In this document: positions 48,285 through 59,600 of the stretch, piece after piece | Layout of the letters: every line of letters starts with the position of its first letter | How positions within the stretch are numbered: the first letter of the stretch is position 1 | From: Sinotaia quadrata | Taxonomy: Eukaryota; Mollusca; Gastropoda; Architaenioglossa; Viviparidae | DNA: 64,000 nt | Reading direction: 5' to 3' | NCBI GenBank assembly: GCA_028829895.1 | Contig: CM054181.1 | Coordinates: forward strand, 17,536,001-17,600,000 | Program-made: the position numbers and the translations under genes | The notes under the pieces: model-generated | Told to the model about the DNA's origin: nothing | Databases searched by the model: none | What the model saw: only the letters and a program-made list of their open reading frames with translations

Positions 48285-48288
<4 letters not shown>
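47436..48288. other. Intronic DNA, nothing recognised
   Basis: A 103-codon plus-strand frame (47911-48222) of ordinary composition has no similarity I recognise and no splice context; not called. Confidence 0.35.

Positions 48289-48376
<88 letters not shown>
48289..48376. repeat. (CT)n(CA)n compound microsatellite
   Basis: A CT run passes directly into a CA run. Confidence 0.97.
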
Positions 48377-48377
<1 letters not shown>

Positions 48378-49188
48378 CTAGACAGATATACACACATAGA
48401 CATACAGCCATCTCGCATATTCTTTCTTACTGTATAGTACTTGTAAGATTCGATTTCAGCGACAAAACTGTAATTGAAACTGTAAAATTAGACTTCGCTT
48501 GTAATATGATGACAAATAATGCTCTGCTGTATAGCTAGTTCTTTTTGAAGTTTCAAGAAAAACGATTGCTGAAGTTTCGTGTTTTGATTCAAAACACTTT
48601 TATATATTTTTACTTATACATGGACAGTGCCACGTTTGCCTTCAGTGTAGATCGCAAATAGTGATATTCAATTTGCACCAAATAAGTGCTTTTAATATAT
48701 TTAAGCATGCTGTTAATTGTGTATTTTTTAATGTGTGTGGAAAGAATATGCGAACTCATGTGATGTGGAACATTGAATGGTCTGAGTTTTGTCAGATCGT
48801 CGGATTCGCTCATTATTTAAGATTGACACTGTATACCTTTCCCAAAATGGCAAATTGCTCGATTCATCTTGTTATGGACAAAAAGAGCATTTAGTGGCAT
48901 AGTTACAGCGAGTGCTCATTAACTCAAGCTGGTGGACTTAACTCATTCACTATCCCTTTGGACTATAGCTATATCGCCGTTAGTTGTCTATCTAACGCGA
49001 CAAAATAGGTCTCGTTAGATGTCATTTAGTGACATTTTGCATAAATTGCACAAATTCCTCATTGGCGTAAAAATCTGTCATATGTTCATCCGACATAACA
49101 TAGTTCCTCTTTTGTACTACAGATTGCGCATTGGTGTTAGCGTATGTCAGATATCCCTCCGACACGATCAAATAGGTCAGGTCCTGTT
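48377..49188. other. Intronic DNA, ancestral flank of the next array
   Basis: Words resembling the 70-bp unit (GTCTGTCATATGTTCATCCGA, AGATGTC) appear singly from about 48990, as if an older, decayed part of the array. Confidence 0.45.
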
Positions 49189-49545
49189 AGATGTCCATCC
49201 AACGCTATAAAATAAGGTTCTGTTTTGCACACATTTCCCTTCAGTGTTAAAGTCTGTCAGATGTCCATCCAACGCTATAAAATAAGGTTCTGTTTTGCAC
49301 ACATTTCCCTTCAGTGTTAAAGTCTGTCAGATGTCCATCCAACGCTATAAAATAAGGTTCTGTTTTGCACACATTTCCCTTCAGTGTTAAAGTCTGTCAG
49401 ATGTCCATCCAACGCTATAAAATAAGGTTCTGTTTTGCACACATTTCCCTTCAGTGTTAAAGTCTGTCAGATGTCCATCCAACGCTATAAAATAAGGTTC
49501 TGTTTTGCACACATTTCCCTTCAGTGTTAAAGTCTGTCAGATGTC
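49189..49545. repeat. Minisatellite, 70-bp unit x 5
   Basis: AGATGTCCATCCAACGCTAT recurs at exact 70-bp steps (49189, 49259, 49329, 49399, 49469). Copies are identical by eye, which implies recent expansion. Decayed relatives flank it on the left. Confidence 0.97.
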
Positions 49546-49939
49546 CATCCGACATGAAAATCTAGTTCCAGTTTTATATAATTTGCGCAGACTAAGCTAC
49601 ATTTTTACATGTGGAAAGCAAAAGGTGTGTTTTGTCGCCAACTGCCCGTTTCCAGGGAGAAATTTGTATAGGTAAAATTCCACCCGAGATAACATTTTAA
49701 AAAACAACCAGTGGCATGATATCTCCTTTTAAGATCTGAAATCAAGTGCTCGTCTACGAAGTCAGAAACTTCTGGAAGTGAAAATGAAATGTTACAATGA
49801 AACGAATAAAACTCGTTTGAGTGCCATCTGTAAAAGTCTACATAACCCATTGCCACTGGAACAGGGGACAACTCTGATGTCTATTAAGAGTTGCGCCCCC
49901 TTTGCGGGTCATTGGTATATTATGGGACCCAGTTTTGAG
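49546..49939. other. Intronic DNA, nothing recognised
   Basis: Short frames without similarity. Confidence 0.35.
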
Positions 49940-50066
49940 CAGCTGAAACGCGAAAGCGGCGGAAGCCGGAAGCGCCCCCTACACTCCATCCATCCAGCAG
50001 CTGAAACAGTGCGAAAGCGGCGGAAGCCGAAAGCGCCCCCTACATTAGCAAGCAAGCAAGCAAGCA
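49940..50066. repeat. 58-bp tandem duplication, GC-rich
   Basis: CAGCTGAAAC followed by GCGAAAGCGGCGGAAGCC at 49940 and 49998. The second copy has a two-base insertion and ends in an AAGC repeat. Confidence 0.85.
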
Positions 50067-50354
50067 GCTGAATTTTTATAACGAGAATCTCAGAGGAATA
50101 ATAAAAATGAATTGTTTAGTTGTAAGAATGTAAATGCCACAAAACCGATTAGTCATGAAGAGTAGAAGTATGTGTACCTGTGAGGCCATTTAACGGGCAG
50201 GTGAGTAGATTTATGTATTTGAGATTCAATTTCGATTAATTACAGCTATCCTGGTGGACTGCCTTCCAGTCCCAAATTCTCCGTTCATAAAAATATGAGC
50301 GGCGGGTGGATGGGGAAACATTCAAAGTGTACCGACCACGCGCAATTGTACATG
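50067..50354. other. Intronic DNA, nothing recognised
   Basis: No array or similarity. Confidence 0.35.
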
Positions 50355-50610
50355 CATTTGTCTCCTGTAGGAGACTTCATGGGGGCATTTGTCAAATTGT
50401 ACAAACTTTTGTGTTGATCACCGACCTGTAGGAGACTTCATGGGGCGTTCGTCAAATTGTACACGCTTTTGTGTTGATTACCGACCTGTAGGAGACTTCA
50501 TGGGGCGTTCGTCAAATTGTACACGCTTTTGTGTTGATCACCGACATGTAGGAGACTTCATGGGGCGTTCATCAAATTGTACAAGCTTTTGGTTTGATCA
50601 CAGACATTCT
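50355..50610. repeat. Minisatellite, 60-bp unit x 4
   Basis: GGAGACTTCATGGGGCGTTC and TTGTGTTGATCACCGAC recur at exact 60-bp steps. The first unit has a variant (GGGGGCATTTG) and the last diverges. Confidence 0.95.
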
Positions 50611-51434
50611 TCTTGCTGTCTTACTCGAATTAAGAGAGTAGCCGTGCTGGCATCCATTCGGCTGTATTTTGGCAGAACCATCTATATTTATGTGCATCGT
50701 GAAATACCCAGCTGTGGACTCAATTGATTTTGGCTTGCTGTCTCCTTGAAATAAATTGCCGGAGAGTGCTCCCACATCTCACCCCCCCCCCCGTTCGCCT
50801 TGTCACCAGACATTGGCTCATTTGGAAATTATATAGCTTCCATGTGCGTTCGGTACTTTTGTTTTTGTTTAATTGTGATTTGGGTTTATGTGCGGTGATG
50901 GGGGTAGATGAGCAAGGACATTTTAAATGCTGACGAGTGTCACTTATCAGAACTGGTAAATAATTATCTCCCCTACTGTCTCTCTTACCATGCGTAGTCT
51001 CTTGGTTGCCCTGTGTGTGTCTCTCTTTACCTTGTCGGGTTTTTAAATTAAAAAAAAAATTAATCGCGCGCGTCCCTTCTTTACTTATGTCTGTCTCAGT
51101 CTCTCTGTTCATTTGTCTTTTAATCCCCCCCCAACCCCCTTGTGTGTCGCAAGCTCAGTTTTCTTGTAATATCCCACTTCTCTGTTCATCTGTCCATGTT
51201 AGCGTTTGTTGTGTATATATCAGTCGCTGTTTTTCTTGTGCATGTGTCTGTTTTTCTGTTGCTGTGTGTATCTCAGCCTCTCTCTTCTGTATATGTCTCT
51301 GTTTTCTTTTGTGTGTCTCTGTTCCTTTGTGCATCTTAGTCTACAACCTCTTTGTTGTTGTATATATTTCTGCCTCGGTTTTGTTTTGTATGACTCAGTA
51401 TTCTTGTATGTCTGTCTTCAATGCTGTTTTTGTG
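50611..51434. other. Intronic DNA, pyrimidine-rich, nothing recognised
   Basis: 51000-51430 is rich in TCTCT and TGTGT words that lead into the next array; open frames are compositional. Confidence 0.4.
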
Positions 51435-51875
51435 TGTGTCTCTCTTCCACGCTGTTCTTGCATGTGTCTCTCTTCCACGCTGTTCTTGCACGTGTCTCTC
51501 TTCCACGCTGTTCTTGCATGTGTCTCTCTTCCACGCTGTTCTTGCACGTGTCTCTCTTCTACGCTGTTCTTGCTTGTCTCTCTTCCACGCTGTTCTTGCA
51601 CGTGTCTCTCTTCCACGCTGTTCTTGCATGTGTCTCTCTTCCACGCTGTTCTTGCACGTGTCTCTCTTCCACGCTGTTCTTGCATGTCTCTCTTCCACGC
51701 TGTTCTTGCATGTCTCTCTTCCACGCTGTTCTTGCACGTGTCTCTCTTCCACGCTGTTCTTGCACGTGTCTCTCTTCCACGCTGTTCTTGCATGTGTCTC
51801 TCTTCCACGCTGTTCTTGCACGTGTCTCTCTTCCACGCTGTTCTTGCATGTGTCACTCTTCCACGCTGTTCTTGT
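51435..51875. repeat. Minisatellite, 26-28-bp unit x about 16
   Basis: Unit TCTCTCTTCCACGCTGTTCT plus TGCATGTG or TGCACGTG; three units lack GT (26 bp). CACGTG and CATGTG variants alternate in places. Long frames on both strands are repeat artefacts. Confidence 0.95.
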
Positions 51876-52089
51876 GTATATTATCAGCCTATTTTGTCTT
51901 TACGTGTCTCATTACAATTTTCATTTGTGACCTGTCAGTCTATCTTTCTCTCTCCCCTTAGTATTTGAACCCTGGCTTATTGTTTTCTCTCGCTTATCTC
52001 TTGTCCTACGAGGTTGGCTTTTTGCTTTTAGTGTATATCTCCATTTGCGTCGGTGTATTTCAGCACACGTATGTACAGGTATAGTAATC

Positions 52090-52297
52090 AATATTATATA
52101 TGAGTATTTATTTGTACTAATTCTCTGTAGAGCTCTCAGCGCTACAGCGACCATGGCTACTGAGCTCAGCATTCACGAGCCGGGGTGTGGGTGTGGGTCG
52201 ATCGAGCAAAATCCCAAATGACTAAGACTGGGCTCGAATCCTTGACCTTTCCGCATGCAAGGTTAGCGTCTTCACCGTAGAGTCATCGAGCTCCCCC
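52090..52297 (-). mobile_element. tRNA-derived SINE
   Basis: On the minus strand the head (from 52297) is tRNA-like: GAGCTCGATGACTCTACGGT as a degenerate A box, then CTAACCTTGCATGCGGAAAG and the B box GGATTCGAGCCC (52241-52230). The body ends with CGCTGTAGCGCTGAGAGCTC followed by an A/T-rich tail near 52090. That body resembles the GCGCTG-AGAGCCC tail seen in many invertebrate SINEs. A functional tRNA is unlikely: no proper acceptor stem pairing. Confidence 0.75.
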
Positions 52298-53526
52298 GAA
52301 TTGCGCATATGCATAGTGTCTCGACATCTCTTTTCCGGGTGTATACATGAACGCGTATCTCATTGATCTCATTCCCCCCCCCCCGTTTGTGTGTGTGTGT
52401 TGCCCCCCCCCACATCTTTGTGCATGCATGTAATTTCTTTCTTTGTTTATTGTGCGGGCTTATATATACATGTTAATTTCAGCCGGTTTTTTTCCCTATC
52501 CAGTTTCGGCACTATGCTTCTGGTTTCCTTATCCTTTTATTTCTTTCTCTCAGTGTCTTTTTTCCTCCTGTGTTTGTTCTCTCTTCCCCTCCCTTCATCT
52601 CCTCCACACTCGTTCTCAGTATACTTTTTCGTTCTGTAAATTACGCTCTCTCTCTCTCTCCAATCCTTGAAATGTCTCTTTTCCCGTAATTGCGTTTACC
52701 CCCTCCCCCATCTTAATGAACTTCTCTTATCATGTGTGCGTCTCAGTTTGTCTTTTCTTCAGTCTGTCCTAGCTTTTCTCTGTGTGTGTGTTTGTTCATA
52801 TTCTTCTCTACATATGTGTATGCGTGCGCACGTTGTGTTCGCGCGTGTTTTTTCTTTTAGCCCAGTCTCGTTATTTAATGATTACTGGCTGGCTGTATTT
52901 CACAATTATGATGAACAGTTTTTCAATTATGCCACCGACAGAAACAAGAAATGGCCAGGCTCTGGCAATTTAAATGTGGTTTTGGCTGTGGTGGTTTGCT
53001 TACCTGCTATCCGTTACATTTATTTTCTCTCGTGTGCAGTCATTTGCCACTGTGACTCAGGCTGACGCCCCGTCTCCCCGAAACTAATTATGTTGTAAAC
53101 TAGTTCCTGAAAACGCTAAAGTCACAAGTCATGATTTATCTCCCCTATTGTCAACAACAAACTACCAAAACAATAACTAGGTGTCTGAGATTGCCCGTCA
53201 CCGCAAATCCGCCTTTTCCTGTGCCCTTCATCGTGTTTGTTTCTCGCGTCACGTGACGATGACTAATGTCCTGCTAATTCGGGACAGAAAAAGCATGACT
53301 TAATCATCCAATCTTCGATCATCTTATTAGGTCACCGAGTTTAAATCAGAATGGTCAACTAAAATCAATAAATTTCACACCATACTTTTTTTTTCATGTG
53401 TTTGAGTGTGTGAATTTATTGATTGGTCAGATTAAAAATATCACTTCATTGTAATTGCCATGCATTTCCACTCGCCACCCACCCCACCCCACCTCTTACA
53501 TATATTTGACTGGGTTGCGGCCTGAA
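52298..53526. other. Intronic DNA, nothing recognised
   Basis: Pyrimidine-rich (52380-52760) with poly-C runs; open frames are compositional. No gene seen. Confidence 0.4.
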
Positions 53527-54649
53527 TTAATATTTTTGCTTATGAATCACTAGTATGGAGAAAGCGATAGATAATGAAGTTGTTTGTGAAATTCCATTTA
53601 CACATAAGACGAGCGAAAAAGAAACAAATATGTCACTTACCTTTAAAAGACATTCCTTTATGAATAAGCCATCTGTAAAGGGCCGTGATGACTTTGCTAT
53701 CAGTTCACTTATAGCAAAACTTGCTCTTACTGAATTTTCGTTGGATTGACTGATGTTGGTAAAGAAACTTCTTTGTTTGTATAATGCTGATTTAAGTTGC
53801 ATAACTTTGTCTTCTCTAACTTTGCCCGCGTACACATCATATTTCTCATGGTGCATTGTTTCATATGCCGACGTACACATCATATTTCTCATGGTGCATT
53901 GTTTCATATGCCGACGTACACATCATATTTCTCATGGTGCATTGTTTCATAATGCCGACGTACACATCATATTTCTCATGGTGCATTGTTTCATAATGCC
54001 GACGTACACATCATATTTCTCATGGTGCATTGTTTCGTAATGCCGACGTACACATCATATTTCTCATGGTGCATTGTTTCATAATGCCGACGTACACATC
54101 ATATTTCTAATGGTGCATTGTTTCATAATGCCGACGTACACATCATATTTCTAATGGTGCATTGTTTCATAATGCCGACGTACACATCATATTTCTCATG
54201 GTGCATTGTTTTGTAATGCCGACGTACACATATTTCTCATGGTGCATTGTTTCATAATGCCGACGTACACATCATATTTCTCATGGTGCATTGTTTTGTA
54301 ATGCCGACATACACATATTTCTCATGGTGCATTGTTTCAAATGCCGACGTACACATCATATTTCTCATGGTGCATTGTTTTGTAATGCCGACGTACACAT
54401 CATATTTCCCATGGTGCATTGTTTCAAATGCCGACGCTCGTTGTACTCCTTTGGAAGAGCTATCGTCTGTTGACAAATGAGACATTGAATTTTACCGCTA
54501 ACCTCAGTGACTAAACATAAATCTTCCCATTTGAAAAAAGTTCTTTTCGTCCACGACCTTTCTTCTTTTTTTTTTTTTTGAAACAGAAGACATTTATATG
54601 GACACTTATTTTTATAAAAATGTAGCAAAATCAACTTGATCACTTCCAC
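53527..54649 (-). pseudogene. hAT transposase N-terminal part, split by a minisatellite
   Basis: On the minus strand 54560-54440 encodes RTFFKWEDLCLVTEVSGKIQ, CLICQ and ERRHFETMHH, the zinc-finger start of GTF2IRD2-like transposases. After the 44-bp array the protein resumes at 53829 as KVREDKVMQLKSAL, SENSVRASF-type residues, KSSRPFTDGLFIKECLLKV and then FSLVL. Between KVSDIF and FSLVL about 40 residues of the family are missing, and the usual DES catalytic block is not recognisable. Confidence 0.85.
53829..54436. repeat. Minisatellite born inside hAT zinc finger, 44-bp unit x 14
   Basis: Units read CGTACACATCATATTTCTCA plus TGGTGCATTGTTTCATAATGC C. On the minus strand each encodes RH-ETMHHEKYDVY, which is the sequence that occurs once at this place in related transposases (RHYETKH...). 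Units are 43-44 bp, so the array destroys the frame. Some units are shorter (54228-54240, 54312-54320). Confidence 0.95.
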
Positions 54650-54849
54650 TATATAAACCGGATTTTCGCATTGGGCGCGGCAAGTAAATCAATCAAAAGA
54701 CTACGAATAAATAAGTAAGAACTTCTAATGGTTAAGACGGCATTAACATCAGCGGTGGCGAAAGAAAAATGCACAAAATACCCTCGTGGGCCGCGTGTTT
54801 AAGACCCCTGATCTAGGGAGACCTATACCGTTACCGAACTACCACTGTG

Positions 54850-55140
54850 CTAGATTGTTGATGTTGAATGTTAGCTAGCTGTGCCAAATTAAACCTGGAG
54901 TGGTGTTGAATGTTAGCTAGCTGTGCCAAATTAAACCTGGAGTGGTGTTGAATGCCAACCAATTGTGCCAAATTAAACAGGGAGTCGTGTTGAATGCCAG
55001 TTAACACTATGCCATATTAAACATTGAGTGCCATCTAGCTGTGCCAAATTAAATATTGAGTGGAGTTAAATGTCAACCAACTGTGCCAAATTAAACATGG
55101 AGTGGTGCTGAATGCCAAAGTAAAATTGGAGTGACGTTGA
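54850..55140. repeat. Degenerate minisatellite, about 42-bp unit x 6
   Basis: Units with GTTGAATGTTAGCTAGCTGT and GCCAAATTAAACCTGGAGTG; the first two are near-identical, later ones diverge. Confidence 0.88.
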
Positions 55141-55642
55141 ATACTGTTGTAAACTTTGTAGAATAAAGGATGAAGAATTGAAAACACGCATATAGCGACG
55201 TTAAATGCTGCTGTAAGCTTATGTAAACTTAAAGGTTCATGTTAGAGAATTGAAATTAAACATGGAGTTGAATGCTGCTCTAAATTTGTTTAGGATTAAA
55301 GGCTGATGGCAGGAACTGAGTGCTTCTTACGAGCACACGTGAGAAACCTAGAAGACGTGGACACTTGTTTAGTACTGATTATACACATACATATGCGTGA
55401 GGTCTTCTACAATTTGAACGTATTGCCAGGGCTTGATTTTCTCTCTCTCTCAACCCCCTCCCCCCCCCCCGATCAAATATGAGACTTGGCACTGTGTTCT
55501 GATGGCTTGCGGCTCCTTAATATACCTACTGGGGGTGGAGTGGGGAGCAACATTCCAATGCATTTTGTCTCGAATATTTCCCTCTTGTCCCTCTTGTCGA
55601 CACTTTCATAAAGTGTCATTTGACATCTGTGCGAGTCAGAGA
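55141..55642. other. Intronic DNA, nothing recognised
   Basis: Contains a poly-C run near 55462-55470. Confidence 0.35.
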
Positions 55643-55790
55643 CGCATTTGAGGATTGGCGCGAATCAAGAGAAGGAGCTAAGAAGATCGACGAATAGCGC
55701 TCGGCTTCTTATCGCTTCGTGCCCTTGAATCGAGCTTGTCGATGGTAGCTCGTCACCTTTGACCTTTAATGATTCGCGCCGAATGTCAAA
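55643..55790. mobile_element. Possible MITE with about 22-bp imperfect inverted repeats
   Basis: GGCGCGAATCA (55657-55667) and TGATTCGCGCC (55770-55780) are perfect inverse complements, and similarity extends outward (ATTTGAGGATT against AATGTCAAAT). The interior is GC-richer than its surroundings and contains further GATCGAC/GTCGAT pairs. No target duplication is clear. Confidence 0.5.
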
Positions 55791-56924
55791 TAACCAATGT
55801 TTAAACAGATGAATCAAAGTCATGATTATTATTTTGAGATGCTGAACCGTTATGTAAGTACATATATATTTTTATTCAGAAAAACACAGAGGTCCTTGCA
55901 GTAGAGGTGTCAACCAGATGACGTAAATAAGAGTTTTTATAAACACATGCCTTTGAAATTCTCTTGTAAGTATGACATTTAAGGAGTATAGATTGAAGCC
56001 TCTCGTTCTTGACTTTTATAGGTGAAAAAGGCACGCCCCTGTTTTTGTTGGAGGCTGGTATCAGTCTCGTCAGAGAACCACATTTATCAACGACTCTTAA
56101 CAGCGGCTTGTCGATTGAAATATCACGCCTTTATACGATATTATATTGCTAACGTACACACAAATAACTAGACGCATTTAATTCTAGTTATGTTTAGACG
56201 TCAGTTCAGGCTAACAGTTCTTTTCAGCCAGGCTTATTGCGAGCTTTGCTGGAGGTTTGGTGAGGGAGGTAAAAAATGCTTCTAATTTCTAGTGAAAGTG
56301 ATTTTATAATACTATTACTAATTAAGAAGTAATTAACATCGGTTCCAATTATTTGAAGTAAAATGATGATGATGTTGATGCATTTCATGGCATTGGCGTA
56401 GATAAGAAGAGCTATTACTGGTTCACCATGTTCCGGTTTTCTCTGACACTAGAATATAAAACACAAAGTCATGTACAAATCAACAACAACTAAAACGCGC
56501 GCGCGCACACACACATACACACAACGCAGACAACACACACATACATATATTACACTATTACTACCACAACTACAGGTAATAAAGGTAAATTTGTTGCGTC
56601 TCAGAGATTTTGTTTTAGAAATAAGAAGTAACAGTTTATGTTCATTACAACAGTTCTCCCACGCCTTCAACATCTCACGTATCCTCTCCCCCCATCCCCT
56701 CAAACACACGCTATTCCTTTCAATCACCACCTGTTAAAGTCCGCTTACAGATTTTGTATTATTTTGTTCAGGTCATATTCTTAGCTGTTGCATTTGGTAG
56801 GTGTGTGTGGTAGGGTGCGAGAAAATTGTTTTCTGCACATAATAATACAGAATTGTAATACTATATCCAATTCATGTGCCCATAAATTTTTGAAAAAAGG
56901 TTAAGTTTCAACACGTCTTGACAT
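55791..56924. other. Intronic DNA, nothing recognised
   Basis: One impure CA tract near 56495-56550; no gene seen. Confidence 0.4.
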
Positions 56925-57130
56925 TATTACTCTATCAAAACAGATCTGAGCTTCAGAAGGCCATGCATTATTAAAGCAGCGCAAGACAACACAACTATAT
57001 TGTTCACATTGAAAGAGATATGATCTGTAGTTGGCCATACATTATCAAAGCAATGCAAGATAAGAAAAATACATCACTTACATTAAAGTAGATTCGAGCT
57101 TTAGCTGTCCATAAGTTATTATAGGGAACA
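56925..57130. repeat. Degenerate satellite, about 74-bp unit, left array
   Basis: Three units with GATCTGAGCTT, GGCCATACATTATCAAAGCA and ACATTAAAGTAGAT. Same family as 58845-59105. Confidence 0.8.
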
Positions 57131-57204
57131 ATGGCTCCCCCACGAAGCACTGAGCTTTAAGTAAAGACAGTATTAACTGACTCTCCCCACCCACCCACCC
57201 CTCG

Positions 57205-58015
57205 CAATGTAGAGCTAACTCTATAACTTTCAATGAACAATTTAATAAGAACTACAATGTAGAACTAACTCTAACTTTCAATGAACAATTTAACAATAAG
57301 AACTACAATGTAGAACTAACTCTAACTTTCAGTGAACAATTTAACAACAAGACCTACAATGTAGAACTAAATCTGTAGCTTTCAGTGGAACAATTTAATA
57401 ATAAGAACTACAATGTAGAACTAAATCTGTAGCTTTCAGTGGAACAATTTAACAATAAGAACTACAATGTAGAACTAAATCTGTAGCTTTCAGTGGAACA
57501 ATTTAACAATAAGAACTACAATGTAGAACTAAATCTGTAGCTTTCAGTGGAACAATTTAACAATAAGAACTACAATGTAGAACTAAATCTGTAGCTTTCA
57601 GTGGAACAATTTAACAATAAGAACTACAATGTAGAACTAAATCTGTAGCTTTCAGTGGAACAATTTAACAATAAGAACTACAATGTAGAACTAAATCTGT
57701 AGCTTTCAGTGGAACAATTTAACAACAAGAACTCAATGTAGAACTAACTCTGTAACTTTCAGTGAACAATTTAACAACAAGAACTCAATGTAGAACTAAC
57801 TCTGTAACTTTCATTGAACAATTTAACAATAAGAACTACAATGTAGAACTAGAACTAACTCTGTAGCTTTCAGTGGACAATTTAACAACAAGAACTACAG
57901 TGTAGAACTAACTCTTAGCTTTCAGTGGAACAATTTAACAACAAGAACTACAGTGTAGAACTAACTCTTAGCTTTCAGTGGAACAATTTCACAACAAGAA
58001 CTACAATGTAGAGGA
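57205..58015. repeat. Minisatellite, 54-bp unit x about 15
   Basis: Unit AACTACAATGTAGAACTAAA plus TCTGTAGCTTTCAGTGGAAC and AATTTAACAATAAG. Central units (57370-57720) are nearly identical; edge units have losses. ACTACAATGTAG contains a near-palindrome. Confidence 0.95.
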
Positions 58016-58149
58016 AAAGACTGGATCGAATCGTTTTTTTAAAAACGGAACAGTATTGAATCTATGTCGTACATAAGCACTTTTTTTTCCAAATCTTTCA
58101 TAAATATGGAATCCTTAAGTAGACCGAGTAAACTATTCTACAAGTAAGG

Positions 58150-58400
58150 TTATCGCTACATGTATACATTTCATTTATATTTATTATCTGATATGATGGG
58201 CCTGAGGATATTTTCCCTTCTTGTTTGTATTGTAAATTTAATTTTTTTATTTTTTTATTGAATTATAGATCAATGAAGTTGGGTATATATTGAATACCAT
58301 TAACTTTACAATGCTTTGGGATTTTCAATATGGCGGACGATTGGCGACAGTGTTTTTCCCTTGTGTCCTCTCCGTATGTAGTGTTCAGTATTTTCCGAGA
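58150..58400 (+). repeat. Dispersed repeat, copy 2 (with CAATATGGCGGAC)
   Basis: Collinear with 31775-32073, same strand. Family not recognised. TTTTCAATATGGCGGAC at 58321-58337 is the best-conserved part. Confidence 0.8.
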
Positions 58401-58595
58401 ACCAGCTCGGACTTTTTCGTAAAGATTGGGTCAAAGGTTACTTCCGCTGTAGGCAGATCGAAAACCATGGACATAAAAATATTTTGGTACCTTTACCTTT
58501 GAGCAGAATTTTTGAGTTGATTAGAAATTTGAGAACACTTTTCATATTAAACATATTAACATATTATTAAAACATGTGAAATTTAGTTTCAAAAT

Positions 58596-58598
<3 letters not shown>

Positions 58599-58660
<62 letters not shown>

Positions 58661-58680
58661 ACACCACACACACCACACAC
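58599..58680. repeat. (CT)n(CA)n compound microsatellite
   Basis: A CT run, a CA run, then CACACCACA variants. Confidence 0.96.
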
Positions 58681-58844
58681 TAAGGATTTAGTATTTGTTT
58701 TATAATTTCGATTGTACGCTTTGCTACATAACTGCAGTGTTTCACAATGTGGGCACGGCGGCTTTCTCTCAGAGGCGCCGTAGGGTATTACAAAATTTCG
58801 CAATTTTCAATCGGTATAAGATAATAAAAATACTGTACATTATT

Positions 58845-59105
58845 CTGAAATGATCTGAGCTTTAACAAGTAATGCAGGGGAACAAAATACATTATTCACG
58901 TTTGAAATAGATCTGAGCTTTAATTGGCTATACATTAACAATTAATGCAGGGTAACAAAAATACATTATTCCCATTTAAAATAAATCTGAGCTTTAGTTC
59001 ACCACACATTAACAAATAATGCAGGGTTAGAAAAATGCATTATTCCCATTTGAAATAGATTTAAGCTTTAATTGGCCATACATTATGTAATGCAGAAATA
59101 CACTA
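58845..59105. repeat. Degenerate satellite, about 74-bp unit, right array
   Basis: Four units with GATCTGAGCTTTAATTGGCT, ACATTAACAATTAATGCAGG and ATACATTATTCCCATTTGAA. Related to 56925-57130. Confidence 0.85.
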
Positions 59106-59259
59106 TTTCCATCGATAGAGATATGAGTTTTAGTTGTTTGTAAATTATATATACTGCAACATTTAACTAATTCCATAAAAACGAACCGATACTGAATTTT
59201 CTAAGCCACAATTTAAATTTAATTTAATTTTTATAGAAGCACATCTGTCTTTATAAAAG

Positions 59260-59600
59260 TGCAAGGTCTCATCGGTCATTAAAGCACAGAACAGCAAAAT
59301 ATTATTGGTCATCAAATAATTATAGTACAGCAACACTTTATCGGTCATTAAATAATTATACTACAGCAACATTTCATCGGTCATAAAATAGTTATATTTC
59401 AGCAACATTTCCTCGGTCATAAAATAATTGTAAATACAGTAAAATTTCATCGTCCATTAAAAATGATAGTAAAGCAACACTTCATCGATCATTAAATAAT
59501 CATAGCACATGAACATTTCATCGGTCATAAAATAATTAAAGTATAGCAACATTTCATCGGTCATAAAATAATTAAAATACAGCAACATTCCCCCGACATT
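59260..59600. repeat. Minisatellite, about 36-38-bp unit x 9
   Basis: Units of CATCGGTCATAAAATAATTA followed by AAGTATAGCAACATTT, with scattered substitutions. Confidence 0.9.

Larger units (their letters stand above)
53527..54810 (-). mobile_element. hAT relic (GTF2IRD2/ZBED-like), TIR CAGGGGTCTTAAACACG, left end not defined
   Basis: The right end on the plus strand is CGTGTTTAAGACCCCTG (54794-54810). Its complement CAGGGGTCTTAAACACGCGG has the CAGGGGTCTCAAACTCGCGG form typical of this hAT group. It heads a minus-strand transposase relic. The partner TIR was not found near 53500, so the element is probably truncated there. Confidence 0.75.

Noticed and set aside
51006..51968. 320-codon plus-strand frame and several overlapping long frames
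   Set aside because: Most of the length lies in the 26-28-bp minisatellite, which is open in several frames on both strands. No unique domain.
52230..52297. Functional tRNA gene
   Set aside because: A and B boxes are present but the acceptor and anticodon stems do not pair properly, and a SINE-type body follows.
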